Below, piece after piece: positions 44,426 to 53,627 of a stretch of 64,000 bases of DNA. The first letter of the stretch is position 1; each line of letters starts with the position of its first letter. Below the pieces are notes generated by a model. That model saw only the letters and a list, made by a program, of their open reading frames with translations, made no database searches and was not told the DNA's origin. Made by a program: the position numbers and the translations under genes. Source of the stretch: Caballeronia calidae (GTDB lineage Bacteria > Pseudomonadota > Gammaproteobacteria > Burkholderiales > Burkholderiaceae); assembly GCF_900044055.2 (NCBI RefSeq), contig NZ_FCOX02000006.1, positions 1-64,000 on the forward strand. The letters are read 5' to 3'.

Positions 44426-45037
44426 TTAGCGCAGCGGCGAGAACGGCGCGGGCACGTAGATGGTCGATTCCATCGTCGTCAGATGAGCCGGTCCGCCCTT
44501 CGGTGGCCAGATGCCGTCCTTCACCGCTTCCGCGCGAATGCGCGAACGCTCGTCCACGCTCTTGTACGGCCAGATGTTCAGAAAGCGCGGCACGGTGCCG
44601 TCGAGCGCGTACATCGCGCCGATGAGCGGCGAGCGCTTCGTGCGCTCCGGCACGGCGTTCTTCCACGCGTCGATCGTGTGTTGCAGGCTCGCGAGCTTCG
44701 TGCCGTACACGCGCATCTCGTAGATGCCGCCGTGCTCCGCCGGTTCGATCGGCGGCAGGAACGGGAAGAGCGCGTAGCTGTTCACTTCGACATCGGTGAT
44801 GAGTTCGCCGCAGCCGAACGGATTGCCTTCGAGCAGCAGGCGCTGGCGCTCTTTTATCAACGCCGCTTCCGATTCGAAGCCGCGCAGCACCATCACTTTA
44901 CCCAACGCGCCGATGTCCGAATACCAGCAGCCGAGCAGCTTCGAGCCGGGCGCGTCGCCGCTCGCCTTGATGTTCTCGAAGACCTGCGCGTTCGCGCCGA
45001 TCTTCACCGTCAACGTGACTGTGTCGTACAGAGTCAT
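44426..45037 (-). CDS. NIPSNAP family protein
   Basis: A 203-residue protein with two NIPSNAP (dimeric alpha/beta-barrel) repeats. The second half has the typical GGIYEMRVYGTKLASLQHTIDAWKNAVPERTKRSPLIGAMYALDGTVPRFLNIWPYKSVDERSRIRAEA pattern (in parts). NIPSNAP proteins are usually accessory in catabolic clusters; some ABM-fold relatives are monooxygenases or isomerases. Its ATG overlaps the stop of the upstream flavoprotein (ATGA). Confidence 0.85.
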   Translation of the reverse strand: MTLYDTVTLTVKIGANAQVFENIKASGDAPGSKLLGCWYSDIGALGKVMVLRGFESEAALIKERQRLLLEGNPFGCGELITDVEVNSYALFPFLPPIEPAEHGGIYEMRVYGTKLASLQHTIDAWKNAVPERTKRSPLIGAMYALDGTVPRFLNIWPYKSVDERSRIRAEAVKDGIWPPKGGPAHLTTMESTIYVPAPFSPLR

Positions 45038-46791
45038 AGCAGAGTCCTTGCCTGTTTGATGTCCGAAAGATGTGTGATGTTTTCTTCGCGCGCCGGTTGC
45101 GCGGCCTGGGCCGGTTGCGCCAGTTCGAGGCCCGTGAGATAGCCGAAGGTCATCGCGGGTCCGAGCGTGATGCCGCCGGCGGGATAGTGTCCGCCCATCA
45201 TGCTCGCGGCGTCGTTGCCGACCGCGTAGAGGCCGGGTATCGGCGCGTGCGATTCGTCGAGCACGCGCGAGCGCGCATCCGTCGAAAGACCGGCGAAGGT
45301 GCCGAGGCTGCCCGGCAGAATCTTCACCGCATGGAACGGGCCTTCGACGATCGGCGCGAGACACGGATTCGGCCCGTGCGATGCATCGCCCTGCACGCGG
45401 TTATAGGGCGTCGAACCTTTGTGGAATTGCGGATCGAAACCGTCTTTGGCATACGCGTTGTAAGTGGCGACGGTATCGGCCAGCCCGCGCGCGTCGATGC
45501 CGCATTGCTGCGCCAATGCGTCGAGCGTCGGCGCGGATTTCAGATAGCCCGAGCGTTCATACGGCCCGAGCGGAAACGGAAACGGCTTCGCGAATCCGAG
45601 CCCATAACGCCGCTGAAACCGATGGTCGCAGACGAGCCACGCGCACACTTCCTCGCCCGGCCGCGTTGTGCCGATGAGCGCGGAGATGAAGTCGTAATAC
45701 GACGACGCCTCGTTCGTGAAGCGCCTGCCCGCGCGCGTCACGGCGATCACACCGGGCTTCGCGCGCTCGATGAGATGCGGAAACGCGACCGCATCGCCGC
45801 GGCCCTTCGGCACCAGCGACACCGGCGCCCACGCGGCGGGCGCTTCGAGCGACGCGTCGAAATGCGCGCCTGCCGCTTCGCCGAGGCGAATGCCGTCGCC
45901 GGTATTGCTTTTCGGCGCGGCGGACCAGTGCGGCGCGTAGGGAAAGGTCGCGGCCTGACGCTGCGCGTCGTGCGGATAACCGCCGCACGCGAGCACGACG
46001 CCGCGTCGCGCGCGCACTTCATGCATCACGCCTTCGATCTCGACACGCGCGCCCGTCACGCGATGCGCTTCGCGCGTGAGCGACACGGCCTTCGCCCGCG
46101 TGCGCAGATCGAGGCCACGATCGGCCGCCGATTTCAGCAGCCGCGCGACGAGCGCGTTGCCGTTCACGAGATGCATCGAGCGCCGATAGCGCAGCGTGTG
46201 CCACGCGAACGCGGCGAAGCGCTTCATCACGTGCCATGCGGATTTTGCGTTGCGCGTCGCGTTCAAAAAATGCGCGAGGTCCTGTCCCGACGCGATCGCC
46301 ATGCCCTTGACCGTCACTTCGTCCAGGGGCGGGCGCAGTTTGCCGATGAGCGGACCGAGCTCGCGTCCATCGAACGGCATCGCGCAGACGGAGCGCCCGC
46401 CGGTGGCCGCGCCTTGCGTCGTGTGGAAATCGGGGATGCGATTGCCGTCGATGAAGCGCATCGACGTATTGCGCTCGAAGAATTCGACCATGCGCGGGCC
46501 GTGCTCGATGAGCGCATCGGCTTTGGCGGCGTCGAAATGCGCGCCGAGTTCGCTCTTCAGATACGTGCGCGGCGCGTCGTCATCTTCGACGATGCCCGCG
46601 CGCGTCGCGAGCGGACTGCGCGGAATCCACATCCAGCCGCCCGACCACGCGGTCGTGCCGCCGAACACGTCTTCCTTCTCGCAGACGAGCACGGACAAGC
46701 CTTGCGTCGCCGCCGTGACGGCCGTCGACAAACCGCCCGCGCCGGAGCCGAGCACGAGGACATCGCATTCGAGAATCGGTTCGTGCTTCAT
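45034..46791 (-). CDS. FAD-dependent oxidoreductase, KstD (3-ketosteroid Delta1-dehydrogenase)-like, second of pair
   Basis: A 585-residue flavoprotein with the KstD/fumarate reductase fold. N-terminal dinucleotide motif VLVLGSGAGGLSTAVTAA, then FGGTTAWSGGWMWIP, RRGVVLACGGY and C-terminal PGLYAVGNDAASMMGGHYPAGGITLGPAM. KstD relatives desaturate ketone-bearing rings (alpha,beta-dehydrogenation). Start ATG overlaps the upstream gene stop. It is a paralogue of the upstream neighbour and probably performs another oxidation on the same ring. Confidence 0.87.
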   Translation of the reverse strand: MKHEPILECDVLVLGSGAGGLSTAVTAATQGLSVLVCEKEDVFGGTTAWSGGWMWIPRSPLATRAGIVEDDDAPRTYLKSELGAHFDAAKADALIEHGPRMVEFFERNTSMRFIDGNRIPDFHTTQGAATGGRSVCAMPFDGRELGPLIGKLRPPLDEVTVKGMAIASGQDLAHFLNATRNAKSAWHVMKRFAAFAWHTLRYRRSMHLVNGNALVARLLKSAADRGLDLRTRAKAVSLTREAHRVTGARVEIEGVMHEVRARRGVVLACGGYPHDAQRQAATFPYAPHWSAAPKSNTGDGIRLGEAAGAHFDASLEAPAAWAPVSLVPKGRGDAVAFPHLIERAKPGVIAVTRAGRRFTNEASSYYDFISALIGTTRPGEEVCAWLVCDHRFQRRYGLGFAKPFPFPLGPYERSGYLKSAPTLDALAQQCGIDARGLADTVATYNAYAKDGFDPQFHKGSTPYNRVQGDASHGPNPCLAPIVEGPFHAVKILPGSLGTFAGLSTDARSRVLDESHAPIPGLYAVGNDAASMMGGHYPAGGITLGPAMTFGYLTGLELAQPAQAAQPAREENITHLSDIKQARTLL

Positions 46792-48587
46792 CTGGCGTGC
46801 GCGGGAGATTGGAGGTCGATCGGCAACGTGAGCGCTTCGTCGCGCGCGTCGGTGAGCGCCGCGCTCGACGGCTGTCTCGCGCGCGCCGCCGCATGCCGCG
46901 CCGCGAGATAGCCGAACGCGAGACCGGGCCCGAGCGTGATGCCGGGGCCGGGATAGACGCCGCCCATCACCGATTGCATGTCGTTGCCGCAGGCGTAGAG
47001 GCCGCCGATCGGCTGGTCGTCGCGATTCAGCACGCGCGCGTCGGTATCGGTGACGAGGCCGGTCGCCGCGCCGATATCGCCCGGATACAGCCGCACCGCA
47101 TAGAAAGGCGCCTGGCCGATCGGACCGAGGCACTTGTTCGGGCCGGTCCAGCTGGCGTCGCCGTTGGCGTTCTGGTAGTCCGTCGTGCCGCGCTGAAAAT
47201 CCGCGTCGACGCCCGTCTGCGCATAGCGATTGTTGCGCGCGACGCTGTCGGCGAGACCCGCCTTGTCGATGCCGAGCTTGCCCGCGAGTTCATCGAGCGT
47301 CCTGCCTTCGACGAGATAGCCATCGGCAAGAAACGGCGCGAGGCCCTTGCCGCCCGGGCGCACCATGCCAAGCCCGTATTTGCGCAGCCCTTCGGAGTCC
47401 GTGACGAGATACGCGGGCACAGCGGGCGCCGACTTGTTCGCTCGCTGCATCGCGATGCCGAAGAGGTGATACGACGTGTTCTCGTTGAGAAACCGCTTGC
47501 CGGTTTTGTTCACGGTGATCATGCCCGGCTTGCCGCGATCCATGATGAAGTGCGGAAACACGGCGGTCGTGCCGTCGGCGCGCGTGCGCACGGAGACCGG
47601 CGCCCAGAACGCGTTCGACAGCGCGCCTTCACCGAAGCGCGCGCCCGCCGCGAGGGCGAGATCCTGCGCGTTTCCGGTGTGGCCGGGCGCGCCGGGGCAC
47701 CACGCGGGATCGGCGCCCGGCAGCATCTCGCCGCGACGCGTCGAATGCCGATTGAATCCGCCGCTCGCGAGAATCACGCCGCCCTTCACGGCGACGCGCC
47801 GCCGCTCGTTGACACAACTGAGCGTCACGCCTTCGATGCCGTTCGCGCCCGTATGCACGGCTTCGACCTTCGTGCCCGTCAGCACCGTGACGCCGCGCTG
47901 CAGCAGCGAATACAGCAGGCGTCCGATCAGCGCGTTGCCCATCACGAGCCGCGTGCCGCGAGGCGAACTCAGGCGGTCGCGCGCGTGACGCGCGAGGAGC
48001 TTCGCGGCGTGTCCGAACGATGCGAACGATTTCGTCATGTTGAGCAGATGCCCGACGTCGTCGCGGTCCACCATCATGCCGCCGAGCACGGTGAATTCGG
48101 GAATCGGCGGACGGATCAGAGAAAACGCGCGGCCGAGCTTGCGGCCGTCGAAGGGCAGCGGCTCCAGCGCGCGGCCGCGCAGCGTCGAGCCTTCGACTTC
48201 GGACAAATAGTCCGGATGAAACGGGCGCGCGCGATATTTCACCTCGGAATTCGCTTCGATATGCGCGACCGCCTTCGGCCCTGCTTCCAGAAACGCTTTT
48301 CGCATCGCCGCGCTGCTGTGTCCGCCAACGGCGCGGTTCAGAAAGCCCTCGGCGATCGCGGAAGTATCGTCGCGATTGACGCTCGCCGCGTGCATCGACG
48401 CCGGAATCCACGTCGTGCCCGCCGAGAAGGCCGTCGTGCCGCCCACGTATTCCGTGCTTTCGACGAGCAGCACGCGCGCGCCGTCGATCGCCGCGACGAG
48501 CGCCGCCGACATACCCGCGCCGCCCGCGCCGATCACCACTACATCGAACGTTTCGTTCTGCCCCAGTTTGTCCAGTGTCTCCGCCAT
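46788..48587 (-). CDS. FAD-dependent oxidoreductase, KstD-like, first gene of the operon
   Basis: A 599-residue flavoprotein. FAD motif DVVVIGAGGAGMSAALVAA, YVGGTTAFSAGTTWIP, KGGVILASGGFNRH and C-terminal GLYACGNDMQSVMGGVYPGPGITLGPG. It resembles 3-ketosteroid and 4-oxocyclohexanecarboxylate desaturases in domain order. Start chosen at the ATG after GGAGCGGACGG, since upstream in-frame sequence is not conserved-like. An IclR-type box lies 80 bases upstream. The next gene overlaps its stop by four bases. Confidence 0.87.
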   Translation of the reverse strand: MAETLDKLGQNETFDVVVIGAGGAGMSAALVAAIDGARVLLVESTEYVGGTTAFSAGTTWIPASMHAASVNRDDTSAIAEGFLNRAVGGHSSAAMRKAFLEAGPKAVAHIEANSEVKYRARPFHPDYLSEVEGSTLRGRALEPLPFDGRKLGRAFSLIRPPIPEFTVLGGMMVDRDDVGHLLNMTKSFASFGHAAKLLARHARDRLSSPRGTRLVMGNALIGRLLYSLLQRGVTVLTGTKVEAVHTGANGIEGVTLSCVNERRRVAVKGGVILASGGFNRHSTRRGEMLPGADPAWCPGAPGHTGNAQDLALAAGARFGEGALSNAFWAPVSVRTRADGTTAVFPHFIMDRGKPGMITVNKTGKRFLNENTSYHLFGIAMQRANKSAPAVPAYLVTDSEGLRKYGLGMVRPGGKGLAPFLADGYLVEGRTLDELAGKLGIDKAGLADSVARNNRYAQTGVDADFQRGTTDYQNANGDASWTGPNKCLGPIGQAPFYAVRLYPGDIGAATGLVTDTDARVLNRDDQPIGGLYACGNDMQSVMGGVYPGPGITLGPGLAFGYLAARHAAARARQPSSAALTDARDEALTLPIDLQSPAHAR

Positions 48588-48666
48588 CCGTCCGCTCCGT
48601 CTCGTTCGCGCCGCCGTTTCTCCGACGATGCGAAATTCGTGTTTCCTGTAGAACTCGCTTTGATAG

Positions 48667-48680
48667 TGGAATGCTATTCT
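48667..48680 (-). promoter_or_regulatory. IclR-type box 2
   Basis: Minus strand AGAATAGCATTCCA, matching GAAYASNATTCCA, 80 bases upstream of the flavoprotein operon start and also upstream of the divergent SulP gene. It is a near-palindrome TGGAAT-GCTA-TTCT. Confidence 0.55.
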
Positions 48681-48797
48681 AAAACAACGATCGAAGCCAA
48701 GCTCTTTTTTGAGACCGCTGTCGCTAGGGCGAACCGAGTCTTGGCATCGCCTGTTCATTGGGGCACGATTCGCTTCTTCAGGAACACGGTGTCACGC

Positions 48798-50516
48798 ATG
48801 CAAGATTCGACTCGAACGCCGGCCGTGAGCACGCGGCTTCTCAAAGGCATCCTTCCGATCGACCGGGCCGCGGCGTTGCGCGATGCGCTCGCCGGCGTCT
48901 CGCTCGCGTCGATGGATATCCCGCAGGTGCTCGGCTATGCGCGCATCGCCGGCATGCCCGCGGTGACGGGGCTTTACACCGCGTTCCTGCCGCTCCTCGC
49001 GTTCGCGCTCTTCGGCGCGTCGCGGCATCTCGTCGTCGCGGCCGACTCCGCCACCGCGACGATCTTCGCGAGCAAGGTTTCGTCGATGTCCGCGATGGGC
49101 AGCCCCGAATACGTCGCGCTCGCGGGCATGGTCGCGCTGCAGACCGCCGCGCTCCTGCTGCTCGCGCGGCTCTTCAAGCTCGGCTTTCTGGCCGATTTTC
49201 TGTCGCGCACGGTGCTCGTCGGTTTTCTTGCGGGCGTGGGCGTGCAAGTGGCGATCGCGATGCTCGGCGATCTGTTCGGCATGACGGTGCCGTATCCGTC
49301 GTCACGCAGCCTCGCGCAGCTCCTGTACGTCATCGAACACGCGATGCACGCGCACGGGCCGACGCTCATGCTCGCGCTCGGCGTGATCGTCGCGATCCTC
49401 GGCTGCAAGCGCTTCGCGCCGCGCTTTCCGATGCCGCTCGTCGCGGTGATCGGCAGCATCGCCGCGAGCAGCATGTTCGACTTCGCCGCGCACGGCATAT
49501 CGGTGCTCGGCGCGATCGAAGGCGGCTTGCCTCCGATACGCTTTCCCGATGTCACGTGGCAGCAGTTTCTCGACCTCGTGCCCGTCGCGGCCTCGTGCTT
49601 CGTGATGATCATCGCGCAGAGCGCGGCGGCGTCGCGCGTGTTCGCGCAGCAGTATCGGGAGGACGTCGATACCAACAGCGATATCCTCGGCCTCGCGGCA
49701 GCCAACGCGGCGGCGGCCGTGAGCGGCACCTTCGTCGTCAACGGCAGCCCGACGCAAACCGCGATGGCCGAGCGCGCCGGCACGCGCAGCCAGTTCGGAC
49801 AGCTCGTTTTCGCGGCGGTCGTCGCGATCGTGCTGCTGTTTCTGAGCGCTTATCTGCGCTATCTGCCGCATTGCGTGCTGGCGGCGATCGTCTTCACGAT
49901 CGCGCTCGGTCTCATCAACCTGCAAAGCCTCTCGGACATTCGCGCCGAGAGCCCGGGCGAGTTCATGCTCGCGCTCGTCACGGCCGGCGCCGTCGTGCTG
50001 GTGGGCGTCGAGCACGGCATTCTGCTCGCGGTCGCGCTGTCGCTCATGCGGCACGTGCGCCACAGCTACCATCCGCACACGATGGTGCTCACGCCCGTCG
50101 AGCCCGGCAAACCCTGGCAGTTCACGCCGACGAAACCCGGCGCGATGACCGCGCCGGATCTGATCGTCTACCGCTTCGGCGCGGACCTGTTCTACGCGAA
50201 CGATCACTTCTTCGCGGCGGAAGTGACGCAGCTCGTCGATTCCGCGCCGGACGGCTTGCGCCATCTCATCGTCGATGCGGGCGCGATCACCGATCTCGAT
50301 TATTCCGCCGCCCGCACGATCGGCGAGCTGATGGAGACGCTGCGCCGACGCGGCGTCGCCGTGAAGTTCGGGCGCGTGAACCGTTTTCTGCGCAGCGACA
50401 TGGACCGGCACGGGCTCACGCCAGTGCTGGGGGCCTCGAATGTATTCGAGACGCTTCACGAGGCGCTGGCGGCTGCCGGCGCGGCTCCGGTGATGCATGA
50501 ACCGGACGTGCTTTGA
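48798..50516 (+). CDS. SulP family inorganic anion transporter with STAS domain
   Basis: A 572-residue membrane transporter. The SLC26/SulP core has about 12-14 hydrophobic segments with ALAGVSLASMDIPQVLGYARIAGMPAVTGLYTAFLP at the start (in parts). A C-terminal STAS domain spans about 455-560 (DAGAITDLDYSAARTIGELMETLRRRG). Members carry sulfate, bicarbonate or dicarboxylates. It is divergent from the flavoprotein operon and shares its control spacer. Whether it serves the catabolic locus or is independent is unclear. Confidence 0.9.
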   Translation: MQDSTRTPAVSTRLLKGILPIDRAAALRDALAGVSLASMDIPQVLGYARIAGMPAVTGLYTAFLPLLAFALFGASRHLVVAADSATATIFASKVSSMSAMGSPEYVALAGMVALQTAALLLLARLFKLGFLADFLSRTVLVGFLAGVGVQVAIAMLGDLFGMTVPYPSSRSLAQLLYVIEHAMHAHGPTLMLALGVIVAILGCKRFAPRFPMPLVAVIGSIAASSMFDFAAHGISVLGAIEGGLPPIRFPDVTWQQFLDLVPVAASCFVMIIAQSAAASRVFAQQYREDVDTNSDILGLAAANAAAAVSGTFVVNGSPTQTAMAERAGTRSQFGQLVFAAVVAIVLLFLSAYLRYLPHCVLAAIVFTIALGLINLQSLSDIRAESPGEFMLALVTAGAVVLVGVEHGILLAVALSLMRHVRHSYHPHTMVLTPVEPGKPWQFTPTKPGAMTAPDLIVYRFGADLFYANDHFFAAEVTQLVDSAPDGLRHLIVDAGAITDLDYSAARTIGELMETLRRRGVAVKFGRVNRFLRSDMDRHGLTPVLGASNVFETLHEALAAAGAAPVMHEPDVL

Positions 50517-50640
50517 CACGCGCGCGGAAGTCCGGCCGTGGCGCTGCAAAGCGGTTTGGGTCGGTGCTCCTGCGCCTGCAGCTTTTGCGGGGGTAGAAAT
50601 CATTGACCGTTAGTTGCTTGGCGGTGGATTCAATTTTGTT

Positions 50641-50653
50641 GAACACTATTCCA
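50641..50653 (+). promoter_or_regulatory. IclR-type box 3 (GAACACTATTCCA)
   Basis: Lies 60-72 bases upstream of the AroE-like ATG. Nearly identical to box 1. It links this gene to the IclR regulon although it lies after the SulP gene. Confidence 0.6.
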
Positions 50654-50712
50654 TTTTCAACTAGCATTCACCAACCGGACTTCACAAATTTTTTCAGGAG
50701 GCAATCGACGCA

Positions 50713-51540
50713 ATGGCGCAGGACACTTCTTTTTCCGCATCGCTCGATGCGGGCTTGAGCGGCGCGACCCGCGTGTACTTCATCGTCGGCGATCCGATCG
50801 CGCAGGTGCGCTCGCCGTCCGGCGTGACGGCGGCGCTGCGCGCGGCGGGCCGCGACGCGATCGTGATTCCGGCGCACGTCGCGCCCGACGATCTCGGTGC
50901 GTTCTTCGCGGGCATCGCACGTCTTCAGAACTGCGACGGCGTGATCATCACGGTGCCGCACAAGTTCAGCGCGACCGGCTACTGCGCATCGCTGACCGAT
51001 GAAGGCGCGTTTCTCGGCGCGGTCAACATGCTCAAGCGCAATGCGGACGGCACCTGGCACGGCGGCGCATCGGACGGCATCGGCATGGTCGCGGCGCTGC
51101 GCGATGCGGGCTGCGAACCCGAAGGCAAACGCGCGCTCCTGATCGGCGCGGGCGGCGCGGGCTCGGCGATCGGTCACGCGCTCGTCGATGCGGGCGTCGC
51201 GTCGCTCGCCATCCGCGATTTCGATGCCGCGCGCACCGGCGCCCTCGCCTCGCGCCTAGCCGCGCTGGGCCGCGGCGCGGTGGGCGTCGCCGACGATGCG
51301 CCGGCCGAAACCTACGACCTCATCGTGAACGCGTCGCCGGCCGGCATGCGTCCCGGCGATCCCCTGCCGATCGACGTATCGCGCCTTTCCCCGACGACCT
51401 TCGTCGGCGATGTCGTGACCAAGCCGCCGCTCACGCCCTTCATCGAGGCGGCCCGCGCACGCGGCTGCGCGACCGTCACCGGCACGCAGATGTTCGCGCG
51501 CGTATGCGATGCGATCGTCGCCTATCTGCTGAAGGACTGA
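50713..51540 (+). CDS. AroE-like dehydrogenase with altered substrate pocket
   Basis: A 275-residue shikimate-dehydrogenase-family protein. It keeps the catalytic Lys (VPHK, Lys84) and Asp (Asp121 in GGASDGIG), Asn105 (GAVNML) and the dinucleotide motif LLIGAGGAGSA. In the substrate loop, the E. coli SxS pair becomes Val-Arg-Ser (QVRSP, residues 31-35), so one carboxylate-binding Ser is lost, and the usual NTD before Gly is ASD. It is therefore unlikely to be the housekeeping AroE and may oxidise a shikimate-like ring alcohol. Start supported by AGGAGG. An IclR box lies upstream. Confidence 0.82.
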   Translation: MAQDTSFSASLDAGLSGATRVYFIVGDPIAQVRSPSGVTAALRAAGRDAIVIPAHVAPDDLGAFFAGIARLQNCDGVIITVPHKFSATGYCASLTDEGAFLGAVNMLKRNADGTWHGGASDGIGMVAALRDAGCEPEGKRALLIGAGGAGSAIGHALVDAGVASLAIRDFDAARTGALASRLAALGRGAVGVADDAPAETYDLIVNASPAGMRPGDPLPIDVSRLSPTTFVGDVVTKPPLTPFIEAARARGCATVTGTQMFARVCDAIVAYLLKD

Positions 51541-51679
51541 CGACGCGGATCGATTTGCCGCGGCCTGAATCGGAGGAATCTGGTTCCATCGCGGCGCGCA
51601 TTCGTTCAAGATTCCGGCGCGCTTCGCGTCCCTCGCGAAGCGCGCCGGCATTCCGGTTCCGAACCGAATCGCCAACGAG

Positions 51680-51708
51680 CGCCGCCCTCTTACGGGCGGC
51701 GTTTTTTT
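51680..51708 (+). terminator. Rho-independent terminator
   Basis: Perfect 8-bp stem CGCCGCCC/GGGCGGCG (51680-51687, 51694-51701), loop TCTTAC, then seven T. It lies about 140 bases after the AroE-like stop. Confidence 0.85.
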
Positions 51709-51813
51709 GCGGCGGCATTTCCGGGCACGCCGGCGTGAGCGCGCGAGGCTTTCACATCGCGCGCACGCATCGAGGGCCAATGAAACGCGTGCATTCGCAC
51801 GCAAGAGGCTGGA

Positions 51814-52278
51814 ATGAAACTGGAACAACGCTTGATTCAACGCGCGGCGCGAGCGGGCGTCGCGGTCTTCGCATTCGCGATGCTCGGCGCGTGCGCGAGC
51901 GGTCCGGGCGCATCGGCGCCGCTGCCCGCAGACAGCACGCTCGCGACCGGCCGCATCGTCGGCAAACAATATCTGACGACGGTCTCGACGGGCGCGGCGC
52001 CCTCTTCCGGCCCGACGGTCGGCGTGGGCGGTGGCGGCATCGGCGGCAATGGCTGGAGCGGCGGCGGCGCGGGCGTCGGGCTGGGCTTCGATCTGACGAG
52101 CCTGTTCCAGAAGAGCCCCGAGCAAACGGCGAAGGTCTACCGCTACAGCGTCCAGATGAAGGACGGCTCGAAGCGCGACATCGACAGCACGCTCGATCTC
52201 AGCGACGGCGCATGCGTGACGACGATCGATTCCGGTCAGCCCGGCTATCCGCGACTGGCGAGCGCCGACGCCTGCTGA
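51814..52278 (+). CDS. Glycine-rich lipoprotein
   Basis: A 154-residue protein. An N-terminal signal with lipobox LGAC (Cys about residue 27) indicates a lipoprotein. The mature region has a Gly-rich stretch (VGVGGGGIGGNGWSGGGAGVG) between two short conserved parts. It is likely anchored in the outer or inner membrane; function unknown. Start supported by AAGAGGCTGG. A terminator follows at 52430-52458. Confidence 0.75.
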   Translation: MKLEQRLIQRAARAGVAVFAFAMLGACASGPGASAPLPADSTLATGRIVGKQYLTTVSTGAAPSSGPTVGVGGGGIGGNGWSGGGAGVGLGFDLTSLFQKSPEQTAKVYRYSVQMKDGSKRDIDSTLDLSDGACVTTIDSGQPGYPRLASADAC

Positions 52279-52429
52279 TGACCGCGCGCGAGCATCATTC
52301 GATGATGAAACGCAGTGCTTCGAATCCTCGATTGTGCGCCGCGCACGGCTTTGCCATACTGAATCCAGTTGGCCTCGTCTCCTCAAGCGTCCGCTCTCGA
52401 TTCACGAGCCCACAAGCGGACGCGCTCTC

Positions 52430-52458
52430 GCCGCCTCTTTCCGGGCGGCTTTTTTTTT
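52430..52458 (+). terminator. Rho-independent terminator
   Basis: GCCGCC/GGCGGC stem (52430-52435, 52444-52449), then nine T (52450-52458). It ends the lipoprotein transcript. Confidence 0.8.
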
Positions 52459-52549
52459 GTGCGCGCGGCCTATTACCTTCGGGGTAATTGTCCGGCCCAC
52501 TTCGTCCTGCGACGATGCACTCACACTGTTCATCGACAAGGAGACGGAC

Positions 52550-53428
52550 ATGGCCGCGCATCAGCATGGGGATCGGCATCGGGATCGCGCAGGAATCGCC
52601 CGCCCGGGTTTCATCGGCACGACTGACGGCGTCGAGCTTTTCTATCGCGACTGGCGTGACGACGGCGCGCCCCGCAACGGCAAGACGATCGTTTTTGTCG
52701 CCAGCTATTCGCTGCCGGGCGACATGTGGGCGTATCAGATGTTGCCGCTCACGCAACAGGGCTTTCGCTGCATCGCATTCGACCGGCGCGGCCACGGCCG
52801 TTCGAGCGATCCCGGCGGCGGCTACGACTACGACACCCTCGCGGACGATCTCGCCGCCGTCATCGACGCGCTCGATCTGTCCGATATCACGCTCGTCGGC
52901 TATTCGATGGGCGGCGCGGAAGCCGTGCGCTATCTGACGCGCCACGGCAGCGCGCGGGTCGCGCGCCTCGCGCTGATCGCATCGACCTTGCCGATGCTCG
53001 CGAAGACGCCGGACAATCCGGACGGCATCGATCGCGCTCATGTCGATGCCTTCCAGCACGACCTGCTGACCGACTATCCGCAATGGCTCGCCGAGAATGC
53101 GCGGCCGTTCGCCGGGCCGGAAGCGTCGGAGGCGATGATCGGCTGGATTCGCGAAATGGCCTTGCGCACGTCGCACCAGGCGCTCTTCGCGTGCAACGAA
53201 ACGGTGAGCCGCGGCGATTTCCACAATGAGCTGCGCGACATCGACGTGCCGACGCTCATCGTGCAGGGCGACCGCGATGTGTCCAATCCGCTCGAACTGA
53301 CTTCGCAGCGCACGGTGCGCCTGATTCCGGATGCGCGGCTCGTCGTTTATGAAGGCGCGCCGCATGGCGTCTTCCTGAGCGATGCGGCGCGGCTGACGGC
53401 GGATCTGGCAGCGTTTGCATCGGGGTGA
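52550..53428 (+). CDS. Alpha/beta hydrolase (haloperoxidase/esterase-like)
   Basis: A 292-residue alpha/beta hydrolase. Nucleophile elbow GYSMGG (Ser), acid GDRDVSNP (Asp) and His in APHGVF form a complete triad; the segment FDRRGHGRSSDPGGGYDYDTLADDL is typical of non-haem chloroperoxidase-like hydrolases. Start supported by AAGGAGACGGAC; a longer in-frame extension lacks a site. Substrate unknown. It probably stands alone. Confidence 0.88.
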   Translation: MAAHQHGDRHRDRAGIARPGFIGTTDGVELFYRDWRDDGAPRNGKTIVFVASYSLPGDMWAYQMLPLTQQGFRCIAFDRRGHGRSSDPGGGYDYDTLADDLAAVIDALDLSDITLVGYSMGGAEAVRYLTRHGSARVARLALIASTLPMLAKTPDNPDGIDRAHVDAFQHDLLTDYPQWLAENARPFAGPEASEAMIGWIREMALRTSHQALFACNETVSRGDFHNELRDIDVPTLIVQGDRDVSNPLELTSQRTVRLIPDARLVVYEGAPHGVFLSDAARLTADLAAFASG

Positions 53429-53627
53429 TGGAACGCCGTCTGTGGCAGCGGCTTAATATCGCCCGCTTCTATCGGACAAGCGCTGCGTCCTGACGCATGC
53501 CGAAACGCTCAGACCAATAGACGCTGCAGGAATCCGGGCGCACGGTAGCACTGCGAATTGACATCGATGCGCCGTCCATGAAAGCATCGCCGCGCAGTCA
53601 TCCCTCTCTCCATCGGAGTCCACCGCG

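Noticed and set aside
46797-48797. Very long open frame on the plus strand running into SulP
   Set aside because: It is antisense to two well-conserved flavoproteins and its translation is Arg-rich shadow sequence. Only the part from 48798 is SulP.
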